NCBI RefSeq assembly: GCF_004001065.1
Contig: NZ_BIML01000013.1
Span: 62,001-126,000, forward strand
Direction of reading: 5' to 3'
Length of the DNA stretch: 64,000 nt
Source of the DNA: Paenibacillus xylaniclasticus
Lineage (GTDB): Bacteria > Bacillota > Bacilli > Paenibacillales > Paenibacillaceae
Under the pieces are notes generated by a model. That model did not search any database. It was not told the origin of the DNA and was given only the letters and a program-made list of their open reading frames with translations. Below are positions 1-8,867 of this stretch, piece after piece. Numbering within the stretch: position 1 is the stretch's first letter; each line of letters opens with the position of its first letter. The translations under genes were made by a program, and so were the position numbers.

Positions 1-2068
1 CGATTATCCGTCGACCCGCAACTATGGCAATGAGTTTCAAAATATCTATGAAGAAGATATTTATGTCGGTTACCGTTATTTCGAGACGTTCTGCCCAGAG
101 AAGGTGCAATTCGAGTTCGGATACGGTATGTCGTACACCTCTTTCGAGGTTAAGCCGGAGGAAGCGAAGCTTGTTCATGAAGCTGACGCTGAGTTGATTG
201 AAATTGGAGTTACGGTAACGAATATCGGATCTGACTATGCCGGTCAAGAGGTCGTTCAGGTGTATTATGAAGCGCCGCAAGGCAAGCTCGGCAAGCCGGT
301 GAAGGCGCTTGCGGCATTCGCGAAGACGAAGCTGCTGCAACCGGGCCAATCGGAGCGTCTTGTTATCAGCTTTCCGGTTGCTTCGATGGCTTCTTATGAC
401 GATGCCGGCGTTACGGGACACGCTTCCGCTTACGTGCTGGAGGAGGGCGAGTACCTCATTCATGTCGGTAACAGCGTCAGAAATGTAACCGCTGTTAACG
501 TTAACGGCCAAGGCAGTTATAGGGTCGAAACGCTTCGCGTTGTGGAACAGCTGTCCGAGGCGCTGGCGCCGACCGCAAGCTTTACTCGGTTTGCTCCTGG
601 TGCCCGTAAGGCGGATGGCACGTATGAGCTCGTATCAGCCCCTGTGCCACAGCGTCAAATCTCGCTGGCCGAACGAATCGAGCGCAATCTTCCTGTAACG
701 CTGGAGCAGACCGGTGATCGGGGCTATAAGCTGCAGGATGTTGCAGACGGCAAAGTGAGCATGGAAGCCTTCATCGCTCAGCTGAGCGATGAAGATCTGG
801 CGGCAATCGTCCGCGGCGAAGGGATGAGCAGTCCGCTCGTCACGCCGGGTACGGCTTCCGCTTTCGGCGGCGTAACTGAGAGCTTGCTCGGTTATGGCAT
901 TCCACTGGCATGTACGGCCGATGGTCCGTCTGGCATTCGGATGGACAGTGGGCATAAAGCTACGCAGGTAGCGATCGGAACGCTGCTGGCTGCGACTTGG
1001 AATATTCCTTTAATTGAAGAGCTGTACGTGATGGAAGGCCAAGAGCTTCTGCGCAACGATATTGATACTTTGCTGGGACCTGGCTTGAACATTCGCCGTA
1101 GCCCGCTTAACGGACGCAACTTCGAATACTTCTCGGAGGATCCGCTTGTGTCAGGTCTGTTCGCTGCAGCGGTTACGCGAGGGATTAAGCAGGGCGGCTC
1201 GAATGCGACGCTTAAGCACTTTGCCTGCAATAACCAAGAGAAGTACCGTACGAAAGTAGATGCGGCCGTGTCGGAGCGTGCGTTAAGAGAAATTTATTTG
1301 AAAGGGTTCGAGATCGCGGTTAAGCAGGGCGGCGCAACTTCGATTATGACGTCTTACAACCCGATCAATGGGCATTGGTCGGCATCGAACTATGATTTGA
1401 ATACGACAATTCTGCGCGGTGAATGGAGCTTCACGGGAATCGTCATGACCGACTGGTGGGCGGTGATGAACGACGTCATTCATGGCGGTCCTTCGGACCG
1501 AAGCTATACGAACTCAATGGTCCGTTCGCAGAATGACCTTTATATGGTCGTCTCGAACTATGGCGCAGCATCGAACGTGTGGGGAGACAATACGATCGCC
1601 TCGCTAGACAATGGTACGCTGACGCGCGGCGAATTGCAGCGCAGCGCCATGAACATTTGTCAATTTATAATCAAGGCGCCAGTGTTCTCCCGTAAGTGGG
1701 CAGTAGAGGAGAATGCAGAGCGGTTTAATCCGAACCCAGATCTGTCGCCGGCGCAAGCTCAATCGCTCGCAGCCGCTGCACAGGTGAAGGTGACCGGAGA
1801 AGGGCCGTATATTATGCAGGTAGAGCAAAGCGGTACTTACCGGATGACGGTCCATTTGATGTCTGCAGAGCAAGTCTGGGCGCAATGCGCAACTAACCTA
1901 TACGTCAATGGCCAATTGATGACGACCATACAGACGAACGGTACCGCAGGCAACTGGATTCGGCAGAAGCTGGTGAAGGTAGAGCTGCCAGCGGGACTGT
2001 ACGAGCTGAAGCTGGAAGTGGCTAAGCCAGGCATGGACATTGACTGGATCGAATTCGTACAGGAATAG
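1..2068 (+). CDS. Glycoside hydrolase family 3 protein, 5' end outside window, permuted domain order
   Basis: The reading frame is open from base 2, so the gene begins upstream of the window. The first codons encode the end of a GH3 C-terminal alpha/beta domain (NYGNEF, then VGYRYFET), followed by the fibronectin-III-like domain that starts at FGYGMSYTSF. Only after this comes the TIM-barrel catalytic domain, roughly codons 230-560 of the visible part, with the GPG, KHFACNN and IVMTDWW motifs; the Asp of TDWW is the expected nucleophile. The last 100 residues look like a CBM6/35-type beta sandwich ending WIEFVQE. Barrel after the C-domain is the inverted order known for some GH3 beta-glucosidases of gut and rumen bacteria. 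Likely an exo-beta-glycosidase; the sugar cannot be read from the sequence. Confidence 0.9.
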   Translation, partial: DYPSTRNYGNEFQNIYEEDIYVGYRYFETFCPEKVQFEFGYGMSYTSFEVKPEEAKLVHEADAELIEIGVTVTNIGSDYAGQEVVQVYYEAPQGKLGKPVKALAAFAKTKLLQPGQSERLVISFPVASMASYDDAGVTGHASAYVLEEGEYLIHVGNSVRNVTAVNVNGQGSYRVETLRVVEQLSEALAPTASFTRFAPGARKADGTYELVSAPVPQRQISLAERIERNLPVTLEQTGDRGYKLQDVADGKVSMEAFIAQLSDEDLAAIVRGEGMSSPLVTPGTASAFGGVTESLLGYGIPLACTADGPSGIRMDSGHKATQVAIGTLLAATWNIPLIEELYVMEGQELLRNDIDTLLGPGLNIRRSPLNGRNFEYFSEDPLVSGLFAAAVTRGIKQGGSNATLKHFACNNQEKYRTKVDAAVSERALREIYLKGFEIAVKQGGATSIMTSYNPINGHWSASNYDLNTTILRGEWSFTGIVMTDWWAVMNDVIHGGPSDRSYTNSMVRSQNDLYMVVSNYGAASNVWGDNTIASLDNGTLTRGELQRSAMNICQFIIKAPVFSRKWAVEENAERFNPNPDLSPAQAQSLAAAAQVKVTGEGPYIMQVEQSGTYRMTVHLMSAEQVWAQCATNLYVNGQLMTTIQTNGTAGNWIRQKLVKVELPAGLYELKLEVAKPGMDIDWIEFVQE

Positions 2069-2082
2069 AATATTTCATCGTA

Positions 2083-2144
2083 TGAGTAAAGGGGCAGCTG
2101 CTGAAAGTAAGTGAAAGCTGACGGACGGACCGCTCCTTTACTCA
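2083..2144. repeat. Interspersed stem-loop repeat, copy A
   Basis: Imperfect hairpin just after the GH3 stop codon. Outer arms are TGAGTAAAGGGG and CTCCTTTACTCA, and the core holds AAGTGAAAGCTGACGGACGG. It resembles the elements at 5338-5387 and 17479-17527. It may act as a terminator or be a dispersed palindromic repeat. Confidence 0.6.
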
Positions 2145-2319
2145 CGAAAATTCTTATCAAGCCAAATATCCGAATTAATGTAACGAATGCATGGATTTGG
2201 CCTATTTATCGATCGAAACCATCTGCCGTCTGGTTGCGGCGCGCTTGAGTGAAACAGAGGCGAACCGGAGCAAGGAAGTTGCGAATTAATGACGGAATAG
2301 ATAGCTATTGTATGATGCT

Positions 2320-2346
2320 CCCCCGGCTGCATTCGGCTGGGGGTTG
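2320..2346 (+). terminator. GC-rich hairpin before the 2424 gene
   Basis: CCCCCGGC and GGCTGGGGG arms around a short loop, followed by TTGTTTGATTTT. A plausible rho-independent terminator closing the upstream unit. The rest of 2145-2423 shows no gene. Confidence 0.45.
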
Positions 2347-2423
2347 TTTGATTTTAATAAATTCCATTCATTAGTTACATCTGTTATGATAAATCCATAA
2401 TTACGAAGAGGGAGAGTCGCTCC

Positions 2424-2753
2424 GTGAGAATTCGTCTAATCGGTGTTTTATGTATCCTTGCGGGCATTGGGGTATTAGTCGTCGCGAATGCTCAATCAAT
2501 GGAGGAACGGGTGTATGTCTATCCTCCCGGCGCAATAGTCGAAGCTTACCCTGGCACTGCTCCTTCCACTGCCTCCGACAGTCAGATGATCGTGGATGGC
2601 TGTGCGGTTCCCCATGAGACCGTCCAGATTGAGGTATCGGAATACGAGGCGAAAAGGCTGCGCGAAGAAGCCGGCTATCCGTCTGAAGGAGTTAGCGGAG
2701 GCATCCTCGTCGAGTTCAAGCAGATCGGCCCTTGCCCGAACGATAAGGACTAA
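2424..2753 (+). CDS. Small secreted or membrane-anchored protein of unknown function
   Basis: 109 residues from a GTG start preceded by GAGGGAGAG. The N-terminus is a signal peptide or single anchor (MRIRLIG then a hydrophobic run to about residue 22, with VANA before a possible cleavage). The mature part is short and acidic and has two cysteines (DGCAVPHE and IGPCPN) that could form a disulfide outside the cell. The coding pattern and binding site support a real gene. I do not recognise the family. It lies alone between the GH3 and prenyltransferase genes. Confidence 0.6.
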   Translation: MRIRLIGVLCILAGIGVLVVANAQSMEERVYVYPPGAIVEAYPGTAPSTASDSQMIVDGCAVPHETVQIEVSEYEAKRLREEAGYPSEGVSGGILVEFKQIGPCPNDKD

Positions 2754-2918
2754 TCGAAGAACGGCTTCCATACAATTAAAATAGTGCCTCTCGCGAACCC
2801 CGCAGCACCCCATCATGCTGGATGCGCAACCATGTCAACTTTTTGACGTATGAATAGGAATCTGTACCTCCTTAAATCCCTATGCTCGAACAACAATAGA
2901 AGTTGAGGTTATCCACCT

Positions 2919-5324
2919 ATGCATCCTATGAACAATCTTAAGCATGAGAGCCTTCTCGTTCAGCCGGATGCGTGTTATCAGCTGGCGGAGCAGAAGGCTG
3001 CTCGTTATTTTGAAGCGCTGTACGAGCAGGTGATAAGCAAGGCTTATGTATCGGTGCTAACGGAAGATATACAGCAATGGAAAAGCCATCACATACGCCG
3101 CTGGCCCTGGCTGCCGCGGCTGGCGCGGGGCAGGCAACCATTCAATGGCGAAGATCATAACCGATATATTCGCTGGCTGCATCATACGAATAAGCTGGAC
3201 GATTATCTGGACCGCAGCATTCGCTACATCTATATGAGAGACATTGGCGCAGCGATGGAATCGCCGCATACGCGCAGCCGAATTCAGCGCATTGCTGCAG
3301 ACGTGAAGCGGTGGCTTGTATCGTCGGCGTCAACGGAGCGAGGCGGCAATGATTCCTTTATTAGCGTTGCAGATTTCTATCAATGGGCGCGACAGGAGGG
3401 CATTGAGTCTGCTGCGATTTGGGTCATGGAGAAGTTGAAGACCGTCGCGGGCCACATTCCAGATGGAATGAACGCCGAGCACGCCCAGCGGAAGCTGATC
3501 AAGATTATTCTTGGCGTTGTGCTGCATGTAATCGAGGAACTCGGGAGTCAGGCAGCTCCTGATGAACGCGCCCGCCGGCTGGATGAAGCCATCCGGCTTG
3601 GTTATTCTTACGGATTGACCTATCCGTATATCGATGACTTGCTCGACTCGCATGCGCTAACCGCCGATGAGAAAGTGTGGTACTCCGGTATTATTCGAAA
3701 AGCACTTCTTACAGGCGAGGTTCCGGAGCTCAGCGAATGGAGTGTGACGGATAACAGTTTATTTCGGTTCATTCAGTCGGAGCTGTCAGAGGCGTTCGAA
3801 TATATTCGGCATCATCAACGGCCGGAGGAGCGCCAGTTGTTCTTCGAGCAGGCGTTCGTCTTCTTTCATTCGCAGGAGATCGATCGTGCGAAGGAAATGG
3901 CATACGCCGCATATACGAACGAAGAATTGTATATTCCGATTATATTGAAATCGGCCTCATCCCGTTTGATTGCCCGTTCCGTCATTCGTGCACCGCTGGA
4001 AGAGGGCTTCGAGAGCCGAACGTTCTATTACGGTATCTATAACCAGCTGGCGGACGATTTCGCTGATCTGTTCGATGATTGGAACGATAAAGCGGTGACG
4101 CCATTTACTTATTATTATCAATACCGCGAGCAGCGTCCGGATCTGATTAACCCATTCGAAATGTATTGGGCCGTTATCTACCATCTCGTTCATCACGTAT
4201 ACCGTTCCGATAAAGATACCCGGGAGGTCATTCTAAACCGGGCTATCAATGGGCTCAGAAGATATAAATCGCGCCTTGGCGCCGATGAGTATAACCGAGT
4301 GATGGACATCTTCGCTTCCGGCAACCCGTCGTTCAACCGACTTGTGCAGCGGATGGTCGATCAGGCGGATGATATTGATTTTCTCGATAAACTGCTTCGG
4401 GATCAGCTTATCCGCGTGCTTCGCACTGACCGGCAGCAGCAAGAGCAGTTCCAGGAGACGGTTCGGATCGCCCGCGATCAAATTAACAGCACGCTTCAGG
4501 TAGTGAAGCCGTCCGGAATACCGGATGTGGATGAGACGCTGATTAAAGCGGCGAATTATAGTCTTGAAGGAGACGGCAAACGTCTGCGTCCAGTACTGGC
4601 GTGGGTTATGGGGGTGCAGGTATATGGTCTGCAAGCGGAGGCGATCGTGCCCTTATTGCGTTCGTTGGAGTATATGCATACAGCATCGCTTATTTTTGAT
4701 GATTTGCCTTCTCAGGATAATGCATCCACCCGCCGCGGGCGTATAACTTTACACCAGCTCCATAACAGCGCTACGGCGGAATTAACCGGCCTGCTTCTTA
4801 TTCAGAAAGCGATTCAAGAGCAAACGTCACTTACCACCTTCAAAGCGGAGCATGTGCTGTCATTAATTCAATATTCGGCTCGGCAAGCGGAAGTGCTGTG
4901 CATGGGGCAGGAGATGGATCTAAGCTCCAAAGGAAAGACGCTTACCCTAGAGCAGCTGAATACGATCTGTTACTGCAAGACCGGCATCGCTTTCGAAGCC
5001 GCCCTAGTCATGCCTGCCATTCTGGCGATGGTTGAGGAGCAGGAAATCTCCGTATTGAAGCGATACGCTTATCACGCGGGCATCGCGTTTCAAATTAAGG
5101 ACGATCTGCTTGATGCCGAGGGCGACGAGAAGGTGATGGGGAAGCCTGCCGGCCAGGATGCCGGGAACAATACGTCGACGTTCGTGACGATTCTCGGGCA
5201 GGACGGCGCGAGGAAGGCGATGTGGCAGCATTATTGCCTGGCTGTCGAAGCGCTTAAGGAGCTTCCGCGTCAGGTTGATTTCTTGAGACATTTGTTAAAT
5301 TTTATTGTTTATCGAGATCGTTGA
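2919..5324 (+). CDS. Large polyprenyl synthetase fused to an N-terminal class I isoprenoid-synthase-like region
   Basis: 801 residues, against about 300-330 for an ordinary trans-prenyl diphosphate synthase. The C-terminal part (about 510-800) is a standard enzyme: first Asp-rich motif DDLPSQD near 594, RRGR after it, KTG near 690 and second motif KDDLLDAEGDE near 726. The N-terminal 500 residues are helical and carry another pair of Asp-rich motifs: YIDDLLDS near 238 and ADDFADLFDDWND near 377. Their spacing of about 140 residues is that of metal-binding motifs in class I terpenoid synthases. I infer two such folds in tandem, the second making a prenyl diphosphate and the first perhaps consuming it. 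Chain length and product are unknown. GAGGT lies 10 bases before the ATG. The gene stands alone and is followed by stem-loop repeat B. Confidence 0.85.
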   Translation: MHPMNNLKHESLLVQPDACYQLAEQKAARYFEALYEQVISKAYVSVLTEDIQQWKSHHIRRWPWLPRLARGRQPFNGEDHNRYIRWLHHTNKLDDYLDRSIRYIYMRDIGAAMESPHTRSRIQRIAADVKRWLVSSASTERGGNDSFISVADFYQWARQEGIESAAIWVMEKLKTVAGHIPDGMNAEHAQRKLIKIILGVVLHVIEELGSQAAPDERARRLDEAIRLGYSYGLTYPYIDDLLDSHALTADEKVWYSGIIRKALLTGEVPELSEWSVTDNSLFRFIQSELSEAFEYIRHHQRPEERQLFFEQAFVFFHSQEIDRAKEMAYAAYTNEELYIPIILKSASSRLIARSVIRAPLEEGFESRTFYYGIYNQLADDFADLFDDWNDKAVTPFTYYYQYREQRPDLINPFEMYWAVIYHLVHHVYRSDKDTREVILNRAINGLRRYKSRLGADEYNRVMDIFASGNPSFNRLVQRMVDQADDIDFLDKLLRDQLIRVLRTDRQQQEQFQETVRIARDQINSTLQVVKPSGIPDVDETLIKAANYSLEGDGKRLRPVLAWVMGVQVYGLQAEAIVPLLRSLEYMHTASLIFDDLPSQDNASTRRGRITLHQLHNSATAELTGLLLIQKAIQEQTSLTTFKAEHVLSLIQYSARQAEVLCMGQEMDLSSKGKTLTLEQLNTICYCKTGIAFEAALVMPAILAMVEEQEISVLKRYAYHAGIAFQIKDDLLDAEGDEKVMGKPAGQDAGNNTSTFVTILGQDGARKAMWQHYCLAVEALKELPRQVDFLRHLLNFIVYRDR

Positions 5325-5337
5325 GTGGACGATGACG

Positions 5338-5387
5338 AGGGGCTGTCCATATATAGTCAGTGAACACTGACGGATGGACCGCCCCTT
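5338..5387. repeat. Interspersed stem-loop repeat, copy B
   Basis: Best-formed copy. The outer arms GGGGCTGTCC and GGACCGCCCC pair with one mismatch. Inside them is the perfect hairpin GTCAGTGAACACTGAC (5356-5371), a 7-bp stem on a 2-base loop. It sits right after the prenyltransferase gene. Related copies are at 2083 and 17479. Confidence 0.7.
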
Positions 5388-5549
5388 ATTGCTGTGCGCA
5401 TGTCTATGAATTAAGCTAGAGTAGGCTGATAGATGCATTTGCTAGAGTCTATCGACTGGGAAAATTCCATTTATTGAAACAAAATAGGCTAGTAGAACGT
5501 ATAAGGATAGGAACGATGGGGGAGGTCAATAGCCATTAGATTAAATAGA

Positions 5550-6833
5550 ATGATGTACATAACAATAGTCCTGATTATCGCTGTGCTTGCAGGATGCGCA
5601 CTACAGCACGATACTGGCGATTATGTCAGCAGCACGTCAGGGGCGGTACAAATTCCGACGAAGCTAGAAGGGGGACAGCAAGAGGGCACCGGAGAAGAAG
5701 CGGGACTTGACTCGGTGGAAGAGCAGGTAGACGACCTAGAGCAGCAATATGACTATTGGCTCGATGATGAGGAAGCAGCCGGATTAGAGCTGGAGTCTGA
5801 GCAGCCGTTAGAGCCCATTGTCTCCACAATCACTTTCGCTGCCATCGGCGACGTATTGATTCATCGTCCGATCTATCGGGAAGCGGAGCAGAAGGATGGA
5901 ACGTATAATTTTACTCCGGTTTTTGCTCAGGTTCGTAACGTCATGCAGCAGCCCGATCTGTTAATCGCGAATCAAGAGACGATGATTGGCGGTAAGGAGA
6001 TCGGATTATCGACTTATCCAAGCTTCAATAGCCCGCATGAGGTCGGCGATGCGCTGAAGGAAGCGGGAGTCGATTTCGTGACGCTTGCGAACAACCATAC
6101 GCTGGACCGCGGGGAGAAGGCGATTCAGAGTGCGCTGAACTATTGGGATGAGCTGCAAATGCCTTATACGGGCGCTTATAAGAATGCTGAGGATCAGTCG
6201 CGCATTCGTACGATTGAAAGCGGTGGCATCACATTCGCAGTGCTCGCTTATACATATGGAACGAACGGCATTCCGGTACCGAAAGGCAAAGATTATTTAG
6301 TGAATTTAATCCATGTCGACAAGATTAAGGCTGATGTGGAGCGTGCTCAAGCAATGTCGGACATAGTCGTCGTAGCGATGCATTGGGGCAATGAGTATGA
6401 GGACCTGCCGAACAAGGAGCAGCAGACGCTGGCGAAGAAGCTGGCCGACATGGGCGTCGATATCATTATCGGGAACCATCCGCATGTTCTTCAGCCTCCT
6501 GCGTGGGTAGAAGGTCAGGACGGCCACAAGACGTTCGTGTTCTATTCCCTCGGCAATTTCGTATCCTCTCAAGAGGGGCTTAAGAAACGGATTGGCGGTA
6601 TCGGCTTTCTTGACATCGAGATGACGACAACGGGCGAGACGAAGACGATCGAGATTAAGAACCCTGCCTTTATGCCGACGTATATGTATTATAACAATTG
6701 GAGAAATTATAAAATCGTTCCGATGGAATTAGCTACCGCTTCCGAGCTAAGCCAGGCGAAGCAGCAGCTTCAAAAGACGATGAAGCACATGAAGAAATAT
6801 ATTCCGGACTTATCACTTTTTCATGCGGAGTAA
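5550..6833 (+). CDS. CapA-type metallophosphatase-fold lipoprotein
   Basis: 427 residues in the CapA/PgsA family, linked to poly-gamma-glutamate synthesis but also common as lone lipoproteins. The N-terminus is a lipoprotein signal with lipobox LAGC. An acidic linker follows to about residue 85. The fold begins at FAAIGDVLIHRPI and has IANQETMIGG, TLANNHTLDRG, MHWGNEY and IIGNHPHVLQP, the family's metal and active-site motifs. The start is uncertain: GGAGGT at 5521 is 23 bases from this ATG but 8 bases from an in-frame ATT at 5535, which would add the residues IRLNR, the basic patch expected of a signal peptide. No pgsB/pgsC homologue is near, so a capsule role is not supported by context. 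Confidence 0.88.
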   Translation: MMYITIVLIIAVLAGCALQHDTGDYVSSTSGAVQIPTKLEGGQQEGTGEEAGLDSVEEQVDDLEQQYDYWLDDEEAAGLELESEQPLEPIVSTITFAAIGDVLIHRPIYREAEQKDGTYNFTPVFAQVRNVMQQPDLLIANQETMIGGKEIGLSTYPSFNSPHEVGDALKEAGVDFVTLANNHTLDRGEKAIQSALNYWDELQMPYTGAYKNAEDQSRIRTIESGGITFAVLAYTYGTNGIPVPKGKDYLVNLIHVDKIKADVERAQAMSDIVVVAMHWGNEYEDLPNKEQQTLAKKLADMGVDIIIGNHPHVLQPPAWVEGQDGHKTFVFYSLGNFVSSQEGLKKRIGGIGFLDIEMTTTGETKTIEIKNPAFMPTYMYYNNWRNYKIVPMELATASELSQAKQQLQKTMKHMKKYIPDLSLFHAE

Positions 6834-6886
6834 AGCTTTCGATTATTGCGGTTCCAAATTCGAGCTGTTGAAAGGAAGGGTGCGCC

Positions 6887-7501
6887 ATGTTTGGCAAAAT
6901 AGCTGCAGATGTGCTTGGCCTTAGTGACGTAGGCTCCGTCATTCGTCCGGAGCACTATGACAAGGTGGATTCTGACGATTACGTCCTGCATGAGGATAAC
7001 GAGAAGATTTACTTTCTGATCAAGTCCAAATCGGACGAGTACTGCTTCACGAACTTGGCACTCATTCATCTTGACGGGACGAGCGCGGTGAGCAAGAAAC
7101 GGACGCTGAAGCGCTATTCGTATGCGACGCATCCGATCTCGAATGTCTCGCTGGAAACAGCAGGAACGGTCGATCTCGATGTGGAGATTAAATTTACGAT
7201 CGGTTCCGTTGCGCTGTCGATTGACGTTCATAAGAAGCATATCGAGGAATTGAAGGATCTGTACAAAACGCTTTTGAAAATGGCTGAAATGATGCATGAG
7301 AACAGCATTGCGCTAGAATTCGCCAGAAGCAGTCTCAACATGGCCTCTTCGACGATTCAATCGGTGCACAAGGGTGATTTTAATGTTGTCGCACAGTTCG
7401 ATGCCCTGAACAAAGCGGCTTTCAACTGGATGATCGATACGCATAAGCAGTATACGGTCAAAGATTACAGCTCGATCTTCGAACGGTACATTAATCAATA
7501 A
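6887..7501 (+). CDS. yvbH: Bacterial PH-domain protein, YvbH-like
   Basis: 204 residues with the layout of Bacillus subtilis YvbH: an N-terminal bacterial PH-like domain (about 10-125, with YFLIKSKSDEYCFTN and KRTLKRYSY) and a helical C-terminal oligomerisation region (about 130-204). There is no signal peptide or membrane segment, so it is cytosolic. GAAAGGAAGG precedes the ATG. Its function is not established in the family. It stands alone, 53 bases after the CapA gene, and ends at a strong bidirectional hairpin. Confidence 0.8.
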   Translation: MFGKIAADVLGLSDVGSVIRPEHYDKVDSDDYVLHEDNEKIYFLIKSKSDEYCFTNLALIHLDGTSAVSKKRTLKRYSYATHPISNVSLETAGTVDLDVEIKFTIGSVALSIDVHKKHIEELKDLYKTLLKMAEMMHENSIALEFARSSLNMASSTIQSVHKGDFNVVAQFDALNKAAFNWMIDTHKQYTVKDYSSIFERYINQ

Positions 7502-7515
7502 TTGACGAAACAATT

Positions 7516-7556
7516 AAGCTCTGAGGAACACGCGCTATGTCGGTTCTTCAGAGCTT
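7516..7556. terminator. Bidirectional hairpin between yvbH and the His-rich gene
   Basis: AAGCTCTGAGGAAC pairs with GTTCTTCAGAGCTT across a 13-base loop between two convergent genes. Confidence 0.65.
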
Positions 7557-7570
7557 TGTTGTCGTTCGGA

Positions 7571-7765
7571 TTAGCTGCTGTAGCTGCCGTACTTCTTCTT
7601 GTAGTATCCGTGGCCGTACGGATTGTGCGGCGGGTGGTAGCCTCCGTGCTTGTAATCGCTGCTGCTGTAATGTTTATGACCGTAATGGCTGTATGGACCA
7701 TGATGGCTGTGATGTTTGCTGCTGTTAAGGGAATAGAGGAGTCTCTTCACCAGGTCTCTTAGCAT
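7571..7765 (-). CDS. Small His/Tyr/Gly-rich protein
   Basis: 64 residues on the minus strand. After a short N-terminal stretch (MLRDLVKRLLYSL) the chain is almost only His, Tyr, Gly, Ser, Lys and Pro, with runs such as KHHSHHGPYSHYGHKHY. A textbook AAGGAGG lies just before the ATG, which argues for translation despite the low complexity. Such sequences bind transition metals or act as structural or coat peptides; neither role is shown here. It is convergent with yvbH and divergent from the kinase gene. Confidence 0.65.
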   Translation of the reverse strand: MLRDLVKRLLYSLNSSKHHSHHGPYSHYGHKHYSSSDYKHGGYHPPHNPYGHGYYKKKYGSYSS

Positions 7766-7936
7766 GACATGACCTCCTTAGGGTGAATCAAGCTGGAATC
7801 GAAATTGCTCAAGTCTTACTCAATAATACGTCACGATGTAATGCAGGTTTCGTCAAATAGAGCCTATTCTCCGTTAGTTCGGAAACCAAATGAATGCGGC
7901 TCTCGTATGGTAGTGCAAGGCATGGAGGGGATGCGT

Positions 7937-8803
7937 ATGGTTAGAGCATGGTGGCAGCGGTTTCGGCACAATTGGATGGACTATCCTCTTAGGCAGGGGA
8001 CCGTACGGGCGGGCCGATACCGGATTGAACAGTCGCTTGGCATGGGCAGCTACGGTCAGGCGTACCGCTGTACTGATTTGGCAGCGGGTACTCCTGTCCT
8101 AATGAAGCGGGGGAAGCCAACTAAGCGTAGTATCGGTCATCAAATGCTCAAGCGTGAGAGCGAGCTTATGCGCAAGCTGCATCACCCGCAAATTCCGCAA
8201 TGGCTGAACGAAGTGAATCATCGGAGCGAGACATTACTCGTTATGGATTTTATAGAGGGCGATAATTTGGAGCATGCCATTATGGAGCTTGGACGTACAT
8301 ATACGGAGAGAGAGGCTCTGCTTATCGTATCGCAAGTGCTCCGTCCGTTGAAATATTTGCATGAGGAAGGCTATGTTCATCGGGATGTTCGGACGCCGAA
8401 CATTATTCAGAACGGCGACTCCGTGTGGCTTATTGACTTCGGCTTAGCCTGTCGTATTAGCGAAGAGCATCCAGACGAATGGAGGAGAACATGGCTTGCA
8501 GACCAAACGGATGAAGAGCATGAAGAAGGGCAGGATTGGCACGCGGACAGCTGGGGCGAAGTGAAGCAGCGAATGCGCAAGCCTGAGCCTGCAAGCGATT
8601 TGTACGGACTAGGGCATGTGTTCCTGTTTCTCATGTATGCGGGTTATGTGCCTCAGGAGGGTCAGGAGGAGCTTGGTTGGGAGGAGGAGCTGAGTCTTCA
8701 CCCTGCGGTGAAGTGCTTCATATCCGACTTGCTTGCGAGGAAGTGGGAGACGGCTGCGCAATGTGAGCAGGAGCTGGAGAGGGTATGGAGGGCGCTGTCT
8801 TGA
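7937..8803 (+). CDS. Serine/threonine protein kinase
   Basis: About 288 residues of a Hanks-type kinase. Glycine loop LGMGSYGQAY near residue 36, lysine in VLMKRG, catalytic loop HRDVRTPN near 148 and DFGLA near 165. The catalytic loop has Arg where most kinases have the Lys of HRDLKxxN. The activation segment is long and acidic. There is no transmembrane or PASTA region, so it differs from PrkC. Three in-frame ATGs lie at 7922, 7931 and 7937; I chose 7937 because GGAGGGG ends 6 bases before it. The open frame extends back to 7805 without a binding site. Substrates are unknown. Confidence 0.85.
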   Translation: MVRAWWQRFRHNWMDYPLRQGTVRAGRYRIEQSLGMGSYGQAYRCTDLAAGTPVLMKRGKPTKRSIGHQMLKRESELMRKLHHPQIPQWLNEVNHRSETLLVMDFIEGDNLEHAIMELGRTYTEREALLIVSQVLRPLKYLHEEGYVHRDVRTPNIIQNGDSVWLIDFGLACRISEEHPDEWRRTWLADQTDEEHEEGQDWHADSWGEVKQRMRKPEPASDLYGLGHVFLFLMYAGYVPQEGQEELGWEEELSLHPAVKCFISDLLARKWETAAQCEQELERVWRALS

Positions 8804-8825
8804 TAGATGCTGCAGTAGAATAAAA

Positions 8826-8860
8826 GCGGCTGGCATTGGTCTTGAACCAATACCAGCCGC
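8826..8860. terminator. Bidirectional terminator between kinase and yoxD
   Basis: GCGGCTGGCATTGGT pairs with ACCAATACCAGCCGC (one mismatch) on a 5-base loop between convergent genes. Confidence 0.8.
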
Positions 8861-8867
8861 ATTATAT

